The notes: generated from the letters alone by a model not told the origin. A stretch of 50,338 nucleotides of DNA from Streptomyces roseochromogenus subsp. oscitans DS 12.976 (GCF_000497445.1 NZ_CM002285.1:8488095-8538432), one strand, 5' to 3'. Positions 39,165 through 48,002 are shown, numbered from the stretch's first letter. Numbers and translations: made by a program.

Positions 39165-40388
39165 ATGGAAGAGCAGCGCGCCCCCTCGCACCGGTGGCGG
39201 TACGGGCCTGTGTGGCGCGGCGCCCCGGACGACGACGGGGCCGAGCCGCCCCTCGCCCGCCGCTGGCCCTGGCGCTCGACCGTGCTGCTCACCGCGTTCG
39301 TCCTGATCGGCACCAACTTCGCGGCGCACAGCCAGCCCCTGCGCGTGCCGCTCGACCCGTACGCGCGCGTGCTGCTGCTCATCGCCTCGGTCCTGCTGCT
39401 GTGGCGGCACCGGTACCCGGTGGCCGTGGCCTTCGGCACCGCCACGGTGACCCTCGGCTACCTGGCCGCGGGCTACCCCTACGGGCCGGTCCTCCTGACC
39501 GTCGCCGTCGGCTGCTTCAGCGCCGTCGTCGCCGGGCACCGGCGGGCCGCCTGGGCCTCCGTCGGCCTGCTGTGGGCCGGGCACGCCCTGATCACCCTCT
39601 GGCTCTACCGCTGGCTGCCGCCATCGGGGGACAAGGGCGCGAGCCTCACCCAGGAGATCGTCGTCGCCACCTGGGTGCTGGCCATCGTCGCCCTGTCCGA
39701 ACTGGCCCGGATACGGCGCGAACAGTGGGCGCGCGAGCGCGCCGACCGGGCACAGGCGGCGCGGCGCCGCGCGGACGAGGAACGGCTGCGGATCGCCCGC
39801 GAGTTGCACGACGTCCTCGCGCACAGCATCTCCGTCATCAACGTCCAGGCCGGCATGGGGCTCGCGCTGCTCGACAGCGATCCCGAGCAGGCGCGGGCCG
39901 CGCTCACCACCATCAAGGCCGCCAGCAAGGAGGCGCTCGGGGAAGTACGCCAGGTCCTCGACACCCTGCGCACCTCCGGCGCCGCACCGCGCGCCCCCGC
40001 CCCCGGCCTGGACAGGCTGCCGGAGCTGGTGGAGCAGGCGGCCGCGGCCGGGCTGACCGTGCGGATCGAGGGCGAGCCACCGCGGTTGCCGCCCGGTGCC
40101 GACCTCGCCGCCTTCCGCATCGTGCAGGAGGCCCTGACCAACGTCGTACGGCATTCCGGATCGCGGCACGCGCGCGTGCGGTTCGCCCATGACGGCGACG
40201 CGCTGCGGCTGTGCATCGACGACGACGGGCCGGCCACCGGTGCCGATGCCGGGGGCAGCGGGAACGGGCTGGCCGGCATGCGGGAGCGGGCGGCCGCGCT
40301 CGGTGGCACCATCGAGGCGGGCCCGCGCCCCGACGGCGGTTTCCGGGTGCTCGCCGTACTGCCGTCGCACCTCAGGGAGGACCAGTGA
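39165..40388 (+). CDS. Sensor histidine kinase (NarL-partner type, HisKA_3)
   Basis: A 407-residue membrane kinase. After a cytoplasmic N-terminus there are about four to five hydrophobic segments (residues 35-165). A coiled linker (RREQWARERADRAQAARR) leads to the HisKA_3 dimerisation domain with phospho-acceptor His215 in RELHDVLAHSISV. The HATPase domain contains VQEALTNVVRHSG (N box) and GNGLAGMRERAAALGG (G boxes). TAGCGT lies 7 nt before ATG with no ribosome-binding site, so the message may be leaderless. The stop overlaps the response regulator start by 4 nt. Confidence 0.92.
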   Translation: MEEQRAPSHRWRYGPVWRGAPDDDGAEPPLARRWPWRSTVLLTAFVLIGTNFAAHSQPLRVPLDPYARVLLLIASVLLLWRHRYPVAVAFGTATVTLGYLAAGYPYGPVLLTVAVGCFSAVVAGHRRAAWASVGLLWAGHALITLWLYRWLPPSGDKGASLTQEIVVATWVLAIVALSELARIRREQWARERADRAQAARRRADEERLRIARELHDVLAHSISVINVQAGMGLALLDSDPEQARAALTTIKAASKEALGEVRQVLDTLRTSGAAPRAPAPGLDRLPELVEQAAAAGLTVRIEGEPPRLPPGADLAAFRIVQEALTNVVRHSGSRHARVRFAHDGDALRLCIDDDGPATGADAGGSGNGLAGMRERAAALGGTIEAGPRPDGGFRVLAVLPSHLREDQ

Positions 40389-41050
40389 TCCGGGTACTGC
40401 TCGCCGACGACCAGTCGTTGGTGCGGGCCGGTTTCAGGGCGTTGCTCGACGCACAGCCGGACATCGAGGTGGCCGGGGAGGCGGCCGACGGTGCTCAGGC
40501 AGTGCGCCTGGTGCGCGAACTGCGGCCGGACGTCGTCCTGATGGACATCCGCATGCCCCTGCTGGACGGGCTCGCCGCGACCCGGCGCATCACCGGCGAG
40601 GCGGAGCTGCAGGACGTGAAGGTGGTCATGCTCACCACCTTCGAGCTGGACGAGTACGTCTTCGAGGCTATCCGCTCCGGCGCCTCCGGCTTCCTGGTCA
40701 AGGACACCGAGCCGGACGAACTCCTGCGCGCGGTACGGGCGGTGGTCCAGGGTGACGCGCTGCTGTCGCCGGGCGTCACCCGTCGGCTGATCGCCGAGTT
40801 CGCGGCCCGCTCCAAGGAACCCGCGGCGGCGGATGCCCTCGGCCGGCTCACCGAGCGGGAGCGGGAGGTGATGGCGCTGGTCGGCATCGGCCTGTCCAAT
40901 GAGGAGATCGCCCGCCGGCTGGTGGTCAGCCCGCTCACGGCCAAGACCCATGTGAGCCGCACGATGGTGAAGCTGGGCGCACGGGACCGCGCCCAACTCG
41001 TCGTGCTCGCCTACGAGTCGGGGTTGGTACGACCCGGATGGCTGGGCTGA
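40385..41050 (+). CDS. NarL/FixJ-family response regulator
   Basis: A 221-residue two-domain regulator. The receiver has the acidic pair Asp8-Asp9, the phospho-acceptor Asp54 in VVLMDIRMPLLDG, a conserved Thr in VVMLTTFELDEYVF and Lys in FLVKDTEPDE. The LuxR-type helix-turn-helix is LTEREREVMALVGIGLSNEE, then AKTHVSRTMVKLGARDRAQL. GTG at 40385 overlaps the kinase stop, so they are coupled. The stimulus is unknown; many such pairs in streptomycetes control transporters or antibiotic-related genes. Its 3' end overlaps the convergent DUF6332 gene by 40 bp. Confidence 0.94.
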   Translation: MIRVLLADDQSLVRAGFRALLDAQPDIEVAGEAADGAQAVRLVRELRPDVVLMDIRMPLLDGLAATRRITGEAELQDVKVVMLTTFELDEYVFEAIRSGASGFLVKDTEPDELLRAVRAVVQGDALLSPGVTRRLIAEFAARSKEPAAADALGRLTEREREVMALVGIGLSNEEIARRLVVSPLTAKTHVSRTMVKLGARDRAQLVVLAYESGLVRPGWLG

Positions 41051-41295
41051 GCAGCCTGCCGGAAGCGCACCAGGACACTGACCACCCGGGCCACGAACAC
41101 CATCGGCGCCACCGCCATGCCGAGCCGCAGCAGGGTCTCGGACAGCAGATGCGGCAGATCGAAGAGGAGCGCGGGCCCGGCCACGGCTCCGAACAGCACC
41201 GCCGCCGCGAAGGCCGCGCTCACCAGCGCATAACCGATCTCCACCGTCGCCGCGTCCTGTTGAGCTTTGGTACGGCGTCCCCCGTATGCGTACAT
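41011..41295 (-). CDS. DUF6332 family small membrane protein
   Basis: A 94-residue protein starting MYAYGGRRTKAQQDAATVEI, then two hydrophobic segments (about 19-42 and 55-76) and a basic end. The GRRTKAQQDAxTVEIGYAL signature fits DUF6332, a small streptomycete membrane protein family of unknown function. Its 3' end overlaps the response regulator gene on the other strand. Confidence 0.8.
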   Translation of the reverse strand: MYAYGGRRTKAQQDAATVEIGYALVSAAFAAAVLFGAVAGPALLFDLPHLLSETLLRLGMAVAPMVFVARVVSVLVRFRQAAQPSHPGRTNPDS

Positions 41296-41366
41296 TCCCC
41301 CAGCTTCACAGAGGCGCGCCCGGCGGAGCAACCAGCCCCGCCGGGCGCGCACTCGGAGGCTTCCCC

Positions 41367-42857
41367 CTAGTCGCGGACCGCCACGCGCTCCGCTTCCGCC
41401 TCCCTCACGGTGGACCCGGCGACGACTACGGACGGCTGGGCTCGACGGCTGCGCAGGCCGGTGAGGGTGATCAGCAGGCCGGCCGCCGCGATGGCCGTGA
41501 CGACCATGAAGCCCGGCCGGTAGCTGTCGAGCACGGCCTGCGGGGTGGCGTGCGCGGGAGCGCCGGCCGTCACCACGGCCGTGACCACCGCCAGGAAGAT
41601 CGCGCCGCCCACCTGCACCGAGGTGTTGAGCAGCCCGGAGACCATGCCCTGCTCGTGGTCCTCGACCCCGTTGGTGGCCTGGATGTTGAGCGACGGGAAG
41701 ACCAGCGCGCAGGCCGCGCCGATCAGCAGCATGGACGGCAGGATCACGGCCGCGTACCCGGGGTCGAGATCGACGCGCAGGAACAGCGCGTACCCGAGGA
41801 CCATCAAGGCGAAGCCGGTCGCGATCAGCCGGGGTGTGCCGAACCGGTCGACGATCGCGCCGACCTTGGTGGAGGACACCGCCACCAGCGCGCCCGCCGG
41901 CAGGAACGCGAGCGCCGTGTGCAGCGCCGACCAGCCGAGCAGGGACTGCATGTACAGCGTCGTCAGGAACTGGAAGCCGACGTACGAGCCGAAGAAGGCG
42001 ATCGCGCCGAACTGGGCGCGGACCTGGCTGCCCGAGCGCAGTACGCCCAGCCGGATCAGCGGGCTCGGCGAGCGCCGCTCGATGAGGACGAACGCGCTCA
42101 GCAGCACCGCGACGGCGACGAAGGACAGCAGGGTGCGGGCCGAGGCCCAGCCGGCCTCGGGGGCCTGGACGACGGTGAAGACCAGCAGCAGCATCGAGGC
42201 GGTACCGAGGACGGCGCCGGGGATGTCGTAGCCGTTGTGGTTCTCCTCGCGGGCGCTGCGCGGCAGCAGCCGCAGGCCGGCGAGGAGCGCGGCCAGCGCG
42301 ATCGGCGCGGGCAGCAGCATGGTGAAGCGCCAGCTGGCCTCGGTGAGCAGGCCCGAGAGCACCAGGCCCATGGAGAAGCCGGTGGCGGCGCAGGTCGTGT
42401 AGATGGAGAGCGCCCGGTTGCGCAGCGGGCCCTCCGGGAACGTCGTGGTGATGATCGACAGGCCGGCCGGTGCCGTGAAGGCCGCGCTCAGGCCCTTGAT
42501 GAATCGGCTGGCGATCAGCAGCGGACCCGAGTCCACGAGCCCGCCGAGCAGTGAGGCGAGCGCGAAGACGCCGAGGGCGACGAGGAACACCTGACGCCGG
42601 CCGAGCAGGTCGGCGGTGCGGCCGCCGAGGAGGAGCAGGCCGCCGTAGCCCAGGATGTAGCCGCTGACGATCCATTGCAGCGTCGACGTGGACAGGTGCA
42701 GGTCCGAGCCGATGGACGGAAGCGCGACGCCGACCATCGACACGTCCAGCGCGTCCAGGAACATCGCCGCGCAGAGCACCAGCAGGGTGCCCCACAGCCG
42801 GGGGGTCCAGCGAACCGCCGGGGACGGGGTCGCGGAGGGGTTGAGCGGAGAGGTCAT
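41367..42857 (-). CDS. MFS drug:H+ antiporter (DHA2-like, 14-TM)
   Basis: A 496-residue transporter with about 14 predicted membrane segments. Motif C-like and A motifs are visible: LDALDVSMVGVALPSIGSDL in TM1, LLLLGGRTADLLGRRQVF between TM2 and TM3, and SRFIKGLSAAFTAPAGLSII later. It is of the EmrB/QacA type that exports drugs or toxic metabolites by proton antiport. It diverges from a MarR regulator, with a run of ATGCA repeats between them, so it is probably repressed by that MarR and induced by its ligand. Confidence 0.92.
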   Translation of the reverse strand: MTSPLNPSATPSPAVRWTPRLWGTLLVLCAAMFLDALDVSMVGVALPSIGSDLHLSTSTLQWIVSGYILGYGGLLLLGGRTADLLGRRQVFLVALGVFALASLLGGLVDSGPLLIASRFIKGLSAAFTAPAGLSIITTTFPEGPLRNRALSIYTTCAATGFSMGLVLSGLLTEASWRFTMLLPAPIALAALLAGLRLLPRSAREENHNGYDIPGAVLGTASMLLLVFTVVQAPEAGWASARTLLSFVAVAVLLSAFVLIERRSPSPLIRLGVLRSGSQVRAQFGAIAFFGSYVGFQFLTTLYMQSLLGWSALHTALAFLPAGALVAVSSTKVGAIVDRFGTPRLIATGFALMVLGYALFLRVDLDPGYAAVILPSMLLIGAACALVFPSLNIQATNGVEDHEQGMVSGLLNTSVQVGGAIFLAVVTAVVTAGAPAHATPQAVLDSYRPGFMVVTAIAAAGLLITLTGLRSRRAQPSVVVAGSTVREAEAERVAVRD

Positions 42858-42870
42858 GCCGACGAGATTA

Positions 42871-42912
42871 CATGCGTATGCATCACATGCAAATGCATTT
42901 AATTCCGATGCA
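42871..42912. promoter_or_regulatory. ATGCA-repeat operator between MFS and MarR genes
   Basis: ATGCG (42872), ATGCAT (42878), ATGCA (42887), ATGCAT (42893) and ATGCA (42908) recur within 41 bp of otherwise AT-rich DNA. The last copy overlaps a possible -35 (GATGCA, 42907-42912), 18 nt before TACGGT (42931-42936). The MarR ATG at 42943 lies 6 nt after that -10, so that message is probably leaderless. Confidence 0.6.
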
Positions 42913-42942
42913 ATAATCTTGCTTGTCTGCTACGGTGCGCCC

Positions 42943-43341
42943 ATGGCGTCGAACAGGGCCGAGCAGGCGCTCGTGGAGCAGTGGCGGGACATCCTCGCGC
43001 TGCATGCCCGCACCCAGTGCGAGCTTGACCGTGAGCTGCACGGACACGGCTTGTGCGCCAGCGACTTCGAGGTCCTCGACCTGCTCGCCGAGGGCGCGGC
43101 GGCGGACGGCGGCTGTGCCTCCCGTGTGCAGGAGATCTCCGAGCGCGTCCACCTCAGCCAGAGCGCGCTGTCCCGGCTGATCGGCCGCCTGGAGAAGGAC
43201 GGCCTGGTTGAGCGCGCCATGTGCGCCGAGGACCGGCGCGGGGTGCGGGTGGCGCTCACAGCGAAGGGGCGCGCGCTGCACGCCGAGGTGCGGCCCGTGC
43301 AGCGCGCGGTGCTGGCCCGGATGCTGGCCGACGCCGACTGA
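42943..43341 (+). CDS. MarR-family transcriptional regulator
   Basis: A 132-residue MarR protein, short but complete. The N-terminal dimerisation helix is EQALVEQWRDILALHARTQC. The winged helix contains ISERVHLSQSALSRLIGRLE and the wing VERAMCAEDRRGVRVALTAK. It diverges from the MFS exporter and probably represses it and itself through the ATGCA repeats. Four Cys residues are present (Cys26, two nearby, and one in the wing), so thiol-based sensing is conceivable but unproven. It is convergent with the MDMPI gene across 39 bp. Confidence 0.9.
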   Translation: MASNRAEQALVEQWRDILALHARTQCELDRELHGHGLCASDFEVLDLLAEGAAADGGCASRVQEISERVHLSQSALSRLIGRLEKDGLVERAMCAEDRRGVRVALTAKGRALHAEVRPVQRAVLARMLADAD

Positions 43342-43380
43342 CCGGCTGGTCGGCCGGCCGGGCAGCCGACTGACGCTGTG

Positions 43381-44115
43381 TCAGATGCCGCCCTTCTCCC
43401 GCCACAGCACGGCGAGGGAGTGGTCACCGGACACGCTCGGCACGGGCCTTCGGTTCCACAGGGCGAGATACAACTCCTCGGCGGGGCCGGACAGTTCGGC
43501 CTCGGCCTCCCCGCCCTCCTCCCGTACGGTCACCGGCGGCTCGGCCGTGAGCCGTACGGTCCACACCGCGTCCGCCCCCGCGTTCAGCGCCCTCACCCGC
43601 AGCACCCGCGGCTCCTCCGTACGCAGGCGGCTCCTGGAGCGGGCATGGAAACCGCGCAGCAGTTCGTCGATGCCGTCCACCGCGAAGTCCGGCGCGACCG
43701 GGGATGCCGTGCCGCCCCGTGCCGCCTCCGCGTCGTAGCGGTGGACGGTCGTCTCGTGTGCCTGCCGGCGGGCCCAGAACGCCAGAGGGCTGGGTGACGG
43801 AAGGAAGGCCCAGCACTCCACGTCGGCGGGCGCGGCGGCCAGGGTGTCGACCAGCAGGCGGTGACTGTCCCGGTACCAGCCCACCAGCTCGGCGCCGTTC
43901 AGGTCCGGCGCGTCGTCCGGGGGGCGCGGCGCGGTGAGCCCGTCGGCGACGAAACCGGCGGCCCAGCGGTGCACCGCCCCGAGGTGCCGCAGCAGGTCCC
44001 GCACCTGCCACTCCGGGCAGGTGGGCACCTTGGCGTCGGTCCCCGCGGCTTCGGCGGCCGCCGCGAGCAGCCGGCCCTCGCGGTCCAGGGTCTGAAGGAA
44101 GTCGGCAGTGTTCAT
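43381..44115 (-). CDS. Maleylpyruvate isomerase family mycothiol-dependent enzyme
   Basis: A 244-residue two-domain protein. The N-terminal DinB/MDMPI bundle carries the zinc residues: His in LLRHLGAVHRWAAGF, then Glu and His in RRQAHETTVHRYDAE. A C-terminal SCP2-like MDMPI domain has RVRALNAGADAVWTVRL and ELSGPAEELYLALWNRR. True maleylpyruvate isomerases act in gentisate degradation, but no gentisate gene is near, so the substrate is uncertain. ATG at 44115 is followed by NTADFLQTLDREG, typical of the family. The upstream MFS gene ends 50 bp away in the same direction. Confidence 0.9.
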   Translation of the reverse strand: MNTADFLQTLDREGRLLAAAAEAAGTDAKVPTCPEWQVRDLLRHLGAVHRWAAGFVADGLTAPRPPDDAPDLNGAELVGWYRDSHRLLVDTLAAAPADVECWAFLPSPSPLAFWARRQAHETTVHRYDAEAARGGTASPVAPDFAVDGIDELLRGFHARSRSRLRTEEPRVLRVRALNAGADAVWTVRLTAEPPVTVREEGGEAEAELSGPAEELYLALWNRRPVPSVSGDHSLAVLWREKGGI

Positions 44116-44165
44116 GGGGGTGAGTCTGCCGGATGGAGTGCGGACGAAGGTGTGCCTTTTCCGGG

Positions 44166-45380
44166 TCAACTGCCCATCGTCCGCCGTGTGGCCACCCCGA
44201 TGACCGCGGCGACGCCGGCCAGCGCCGCCACGCTGGTGAGTGCGGCCGGCAGGGAGAACCAGTCGGCCATGAACCCGATCGCGGGCGGTCCGAGGAGCAT
44301 GCCGCCGTAGCCCAGCGTCGAGGCGACGGCCACACCGGACGGACCCGTCAGTGAGCCCGCGCGCTCCACGGCGACCGGGAAGAGGTTGGCGAGCCCGAGC
44401 CCGGTGACGGCGAAGCCGGCCAGCGCGGCCCACACGGAGGGCGCCAGCGAGCCGAGCAGCATGCCCGCCGCCGCGACGGTGCCGCCGGCGATCACCGTAC
44501 GGGTCCGGCCGAGCCGCTCCAGGAGGGTCGTGCCGGTGGCCCGGCCCACGGTCATGGCCAGCGCGAAACACGAGTACCCGGCCGCCGCCACGCCGGACGA
44601 CGCCGCGAGGTCCTGCTGGAGATGGAGCGCGCCCCAGTCGGCCATGGCGCCCTCGCCGTAGGCGGTGCACAGTGCGATCAGCCCGAAGACGGCGACCAGC
44701 CCGCGGCCGCCGGTCCGCCGCGGTGCGCCGCGGTACGCCTGCGTGGGCGAGGACGCGGGCCGGGCGGCGGGCCGGGGCGGGTCCTGTCGCAGCAGGGTGC
44801 GTCCGGCGACGGCCGTGACGAGCAGCCCGGTCAGGGTGAGGCCGAACAGATGCCGGGTGGGGGAGAGCGCACCGGCGACCAGCCCGCCGAGGCCGGCGCC
44901 GATCATGCCGCCGAGGCTGAACGCGGCATGGAACGTGGGCATGATCGGCCGCCGCAACGCGGCCACCAGGTCGACGGCGGCGCTGTTGAACGCGACGTTG
45001 ATACCGCCGTAGGCGGCGCCGAAGACGAGGAGTACGGCGCCGAGGGCGGGCGCGGAGTGGGTCAGCGGGGGCAGGCTGACGCTGAGGGAGAGCGCCACCG
45101 CGCACACCACCGTGACCGGATGGCTGCCGTGGCGTCGGCAGAGCCGCCCGATGAGGGTCATGGTGACGACGGCGCCGGCGGAGACACCGAGCAGGGCCAG
45201 CCCCAGACCGCTGGCGGAGGCGTCGGTCTGCTCCTTGATGGCAGGGATCCGGACCACCCAGCCCGCGAAGATGAAGCCGTCCAGGGCGAAGAAGGCGGTG
45301 AGCGCGCGGCGGAGGCGGGTCAGATCACGGCCGGCATCCGGCACGGCACTGTGCGATCGGAGTTTGTTTATTTGCGGCAC
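44166..45380 (-). CDS. MFS transporter (FucP/ProP-like, 12-TM)
   Basis: A 404-residue permease with about 12 membrane segments: RALTAFFALDGFIFAGWVVR at TM1, then LLGVSAGAVVTMTLIGRLCR, NVAFNSAAVDLV and FHAAFSLGGMIGAGLGGLVA. The DGFIFAGWVVRIPAIK start is typical of a streptomycete MFS subgroup with unknown substrates. GTG at 45380 lies inside a perfect inverted repeat (45360-45386), so translation or transcription start may be controlled there. Confidence 0.88.
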   Translation of the reverse strand: MPQINKLRSHSAVPDAGRDLTRLRRALTAFFALDGFIFAGWVVRIPAIKEQTDASASGLGLALLGVSAGAVVTMTLIGRLCRRHGSHPVTVVCAVALSLSVSLPPLTHSAPALGAVLLVFGAAYGGINVAFNSAAVDLVAALRRPIMPTFHAAFSLGGMIGAGLGGLVAGALSPTRHLFGLTLTGLLVTAVAGRTLLRQDPPRPAARPASSPTQAYRGAPRRTGGRGLVAVFGLIALCTAYGEGAMADWGALHLQQDLAASSGVAAAGYSCFALAMTVGRATGTTLLERLGRTRTVIAGGTVAAAGMLLGSLAPSVWAALAGFAVTGLGLANLFPVAVERAGSLTGPSGVAVASTLGYGGMLLGPPAIGFMADWFSLPAALTSVAALAGVAAVIGVATRRTMGS

Positions 45381-45386
45381 AAACTC
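45360..45386. promoter_or_regulatory. Inverted repeat covering the MFS start codon
   Basis: GAGTTTGT (45360-45367) and ACAAACTC (45379-45386) are perfect 8-bp arms separated by 11 nt, in unusually AT-rich sequence. The GTG start codon (45380-45378) lies at the edge of one arm. The form fits a dimeric repressor such as a ROK or LacI protein. Confidence 0.55.
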
Positions 45387-45720
45387 AGGCTAGGCGGGGA
45401 CGCGGGGTGGGGCAAGGGAGTGGGGCCGGCTGAGGCGGCTCTCCGCCGTCACCCGCATCGGCGACATCGGTCCTCGCCCGTACGATCGGCCGGTTCCGGA
45501 TGCCCATTGACCGGGATCGGCGTGCGCACCTTGCGACCGATGTGGCCGTGACCTGCGCCGACTTGTACGCGTCCGGGACGGCGAGGGCGTCAACGCGGCG
45601 TGACGCAGGTCCTGTTCGGGTGGTTCCGGGGCGCACATGCCCGGTCCGCGGCGGGAAACGGCTTGGTTAATGCTTGTTCACGAGCTGGTTGCCGATGGGT
45701 GAGCGGTCCATGATGGGCCC
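45387..45720. other. Intergenic region without a recognisable gene
   Basis: A gap of 334 bp between divergent genes. I see no convincing coding frame, RNA gene or repeat. It must hold the promoters of the MFS gene and the luciferase-domain gene. Confidence 0.5.
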
Positions 45721-46116
45721 ATGACGTTGGCCTCGCGCGCGCTCGCGCAACTGGCGACCTGGCCCGACCTGAGTCAGGCGGTCCCGAGCTGCGGCCTGGG
45801 ACAGGCGGTGAGTTCGGCCCAGGGCGAGATCGCCCACTTCCACTCGGACCGCGATGTCGATCTGCAGTTGACCGACAGGGCGATCAGACGGTTCGCCAAG
45901 GACTTCAAGGACTCGGGTGCGATCAGGGTCGTGCCCGGCTCGCAGTGGGTGACCATCCGCCTCGACGCCGCGAGCGACGTCGACCTGCTGCTGACCCTGG
46001 TGAGCGTGGCGCTGCAGGCCCAACAGGCCTGGCCCGACCCGCTCGACAGGCCACCGGCCGGCTGCAACGACCAGCGCGGCGCGGGGTTCGTGAAGACCGA
46101 CCTCAGCCGTATCTGA
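45721..46116 (+). CDS. Luciferase-domain (DUF5519-like) family protein
   Basis: A 131-residue protein with EIAHFHSDRDVDLQLT and RAIRRFAKDFKDSGAIRVVP, then GSQWVTIRLDAASDVDLLLTLVSVALQAQQAW. This matches small 'luciferase family' proteins that keep a ferredoxin-like domain; despite the name they are not light-emitting monooxygenases. Function is unknown. No ribosome-binding site precedes ATG at 45721. It converges on the DeoR regulator, 57 bp apart. Confidence 0.8.
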   Translation: MTLASRALAQLATWPDLSQAVPSCGLGQAVSSAQGEIAHFHSDRDVDLQLTDRAIRRFAKDFKDSGAIRVVPGSQWVTIRLDAASDVDLLLTLVSVALQAQQAWPDPLDRPPAGCNDQRGAGFVKTDLSRI

Positions 46117-46173
46117 GCCGGGCGCCTGCCACGGGACCCGGTGCACGCCGACCCTGTCCGGGCCGGCCTCCCC

Positions 46174-46953
46174 TCACACCGCGAGGACCCGGACGCCCGC
46201 CTCCTCGAAGCGGCGTACCGTCTCCTGCCCCACCGCCGTGTCCGTCACGAGCGTGTCCACCAGCTCCGCCCCGCAGATCCGGGCGAACGCCCGCTGGCCC
46301 AGCTTGCTGGAGTCCGCGGCGACCACCACCCGCTCGGCGCGCTCGCACAGCAGCCGGTTGATCGCGGCCTCCGCCTCGTCATGGGCGGCCGCGCCATGCG
46401 TGACGTCGAACGCGACCACGCCGAGCACGGCCACGTCGAGCGTGATCTGCCCGAGCACCCCGTCCGCGAGCGGACCGATGAGTTCGTACGACTGCGGGCG
46501 CGCCACCCCTCCCGTCACCACGATCTTGAACTGGGGCCGTACGGCCAGCTCGTTGGCGATGTTGAGCGCGTTGGTGACGACGGTCAGCGCGGGCGAACCG
46601 GTGGACAGGTCGCCGCGCACGGCCAGGGCACGGGCCACCTCCGTGGTGGTCGTACCGCCGGTCAGCCCCACCGCCTCGCCGGGGGCGACGAGTTCGGCCA
46701 CCGCCTTGGCGATGCGCTGCTTCTCCGAGGCGCGCCGGGCCGTCTTGTAGCGCAGCGGGAGTTCGTACGACACCCCGTGCACCACCGCTCCGCCCCGGGT
46801 GCGCACCAGCATCTGCTGCTCGGCGAGCTGGTCGAAGTCCCGGCGGATCGTCGCCGCCGACACCTCCAGCTCGGCCGCCGCCTCCTCGACCTCCAGCCGG
46901 CCGCGCTCGACGAGCAGTTCCAGCAGCGCCTTCCAGCGGGCGTCCCGGGACAT
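46174..46953 (-). CDS. DeoR-family transcriptional regulator (AgaR-like)
   Basis: A 259-residue sugar regulator. The DeoR helix-turn-helix is LELLVERGRLEVEEAAAELE, then VSAATIRRDFDQLAEQQMLV. The sugar-phosphate-sensing domain has GLTGGTTTTEVARALA, NALNIANELA and VVTGGVARPQSYELIGPLA, plus VVAADSSKLGQRAFA. GGAGGT precedes ATG at 46953. It diverges from a SIS isomerase and class II aldolase; a perfect TTGATTGT dyad in the gap is its likely operator. The effector is probably a phosphorylated amino sugar or tagatose derivative. Confidence 0.92.
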   Translation of the reverse strand: MSRDARWKALLELLVERGRLEVEEAAAELEVSAATIRRDFDQLAEQQMLVRTRGGAVVHGVSYELPLRYKTARRASEKQRIAKAVAELVAPGEAVGLTGGTTTTEVARALAVRGDLSTGSPALTVVTNALNIANELAVRPQFKIVVTGGVARPQSYELIGPLADGVLGQITLDVAVLGVVAFDVTHGAAAHDEAEAAINRLLCERAERVVVAADSSKLGQRAFARICGAELVDTLVTDTAVGQETVRRFEEAGVRVLAV

Positions 46954-47057
46954 CCGCACCTCCGCTCTCCGACCGTTGCGCGGTCGTTTCCCGGTCGCTC
47001 GCCGACCGCACTCCCATTCCCCGGCGACCCTAACGCACCCGGTCTGCGCTCGAATGC

Positions 47058-47101
47058 TTGATTGTGCTCGAAAGCTCGCTATATCTTGCAAGAACAATCA
47101 A
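47058..47101. promoter_or_regulatory. DeoR operator dyad (TTGATTGT…ACAATCAA)
   Basis: TTGATTGT (47058-47065) and ACAATCAA (47094-47101) are perfect inverted copies 28 nt apart. The similarity extends inward (TTGATTGTGCTCGAAAG against TTGATTGTTCTTGCAAG). CTATAT between them may be a -10 element. Paired half sites on either side of a promoter fit DeoR-family repression of both divergent genes. Confidence 0.7.
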
Positions 47102-47120
47102 TCAGGGGGAAGGTGTGAGC

Positions 47121-48002
47121 ATGACTCATGTCGAGGACGAGCTGAACAGCCAGCCGGAGTGCTGGATGCGGGCGGCCGAGGCGGCTGGGCGGCACCAGGA
47201 CGCGCTGCCGGGGCCGGGGGAGCGGGTCGCGATCGTGGGGTGCGGCACTTCGTACTTCATGGCACAGGCCGTGGCCGGTCTGCGGGAAGGCTCCGGCCAG
47301 GGCGAGACCGACGCGTTCGCGGCCTCCGAGTTCCCGTACGGACGCGCATACGACCGGGTCGTCGCCCTCACCCGCTCCGGTACGACGACCGAAGTGCTGG
47401 AACTGCTGGGGGAGCTGAAAGGACGGACCCGCACCACCGCCGTCACCGCAGACCCCGACACACCCGTCATGTCCGCCGCCGACGACCTCGTGGTGCTGGA
47501 CTTCGCCGACGAACGCTCCGTCGTCCAGACCCGGTTCGCCACCACCGCCCTCACCCTCCTGCGCTCCTGTCTCGGCCTGCACACCGACTCCGTCGTCGCC
47601 GACGCGCGCACGGCCCTCTCCACTTCTCTTCCCGAAGGGCTGGTCGACTGCACCCAGTTCACCTTCCTCGGGCGCGGCTGGACCGTCGGGCTCGCCAACG
47701 AGGCCGGGCTGAAGATGCGCGAGGCCTCGCTGTCCTGGACCGAGGCGTACCCGGCGATGGAGTACCGGCACGGCCCGATCAGCGTCACCACCGAGGGCAC
47801 GGCCACCTGGATGCTGGGCGAGGCGCCCGAAGGCCTGGCCGAACAGGTGCGCGCGACCGGCGGGTCCTGGATCGACGGCGGACTCGACCCGCTCGCCGAA
47901 CTCGTCCGCGTCCAGCGGCTCGCGGTCGCCGTCGCCGCCGCCCGCGGACTCGACCCCGACCAGCCACGCCACCTCACCCGCTCGGTGATCCTGGCTCCCT
48001 GA
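47121..48002 (+). CDS. SIS-domain sugar isomerase/deaminase (AgaS-like)
   Basis: A 293-residue protein with two sugar-isomerase (SIS) domains. The first has RVAIVGCGTSYFMAQAVAGL and VVALTRSGTTTEVLELLG; the second has FLGRGWTVGLANEAGLKMRE and the catalytic-loop region EAYPAMEYRHGPIS. It resembles AgaS and glucosamine-6-phosphate deaminase/isomerase relatives, converting an amino-hexose phosphate. ATG at 47121 has GAAGG 7 nt upstream; GTG at 47115 is an alternative. It is the first gene of a two-gene operon with a class II aldolase, under a DeoR repressor. Confidence 0.87.
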   Translation: MTHVEDELNSQPECWMRAAEAAGRHQDALPGPGERVAIVGCGTSYFMAQAVAGLREGSGQGETDAFAASEFPYGRAYDRVVALTRSGTTTEVLELLGELKGRTRTTAVTADPDTPVMSAADDLVVLDFADERSVVQTRFATTALTLLRSCLGLHTDSVVADARTALSTSLPEGLVDCTQFTFLGRGWTVGLANEAGLKMREASLSWTEAYPAMEYRHGPISVTTEGTATWMLGEAPEGLAEQVRATGGSWIDGGLDPLAELVRVQRLAVAVAAARGLDPDQPRHLTRSVILAP

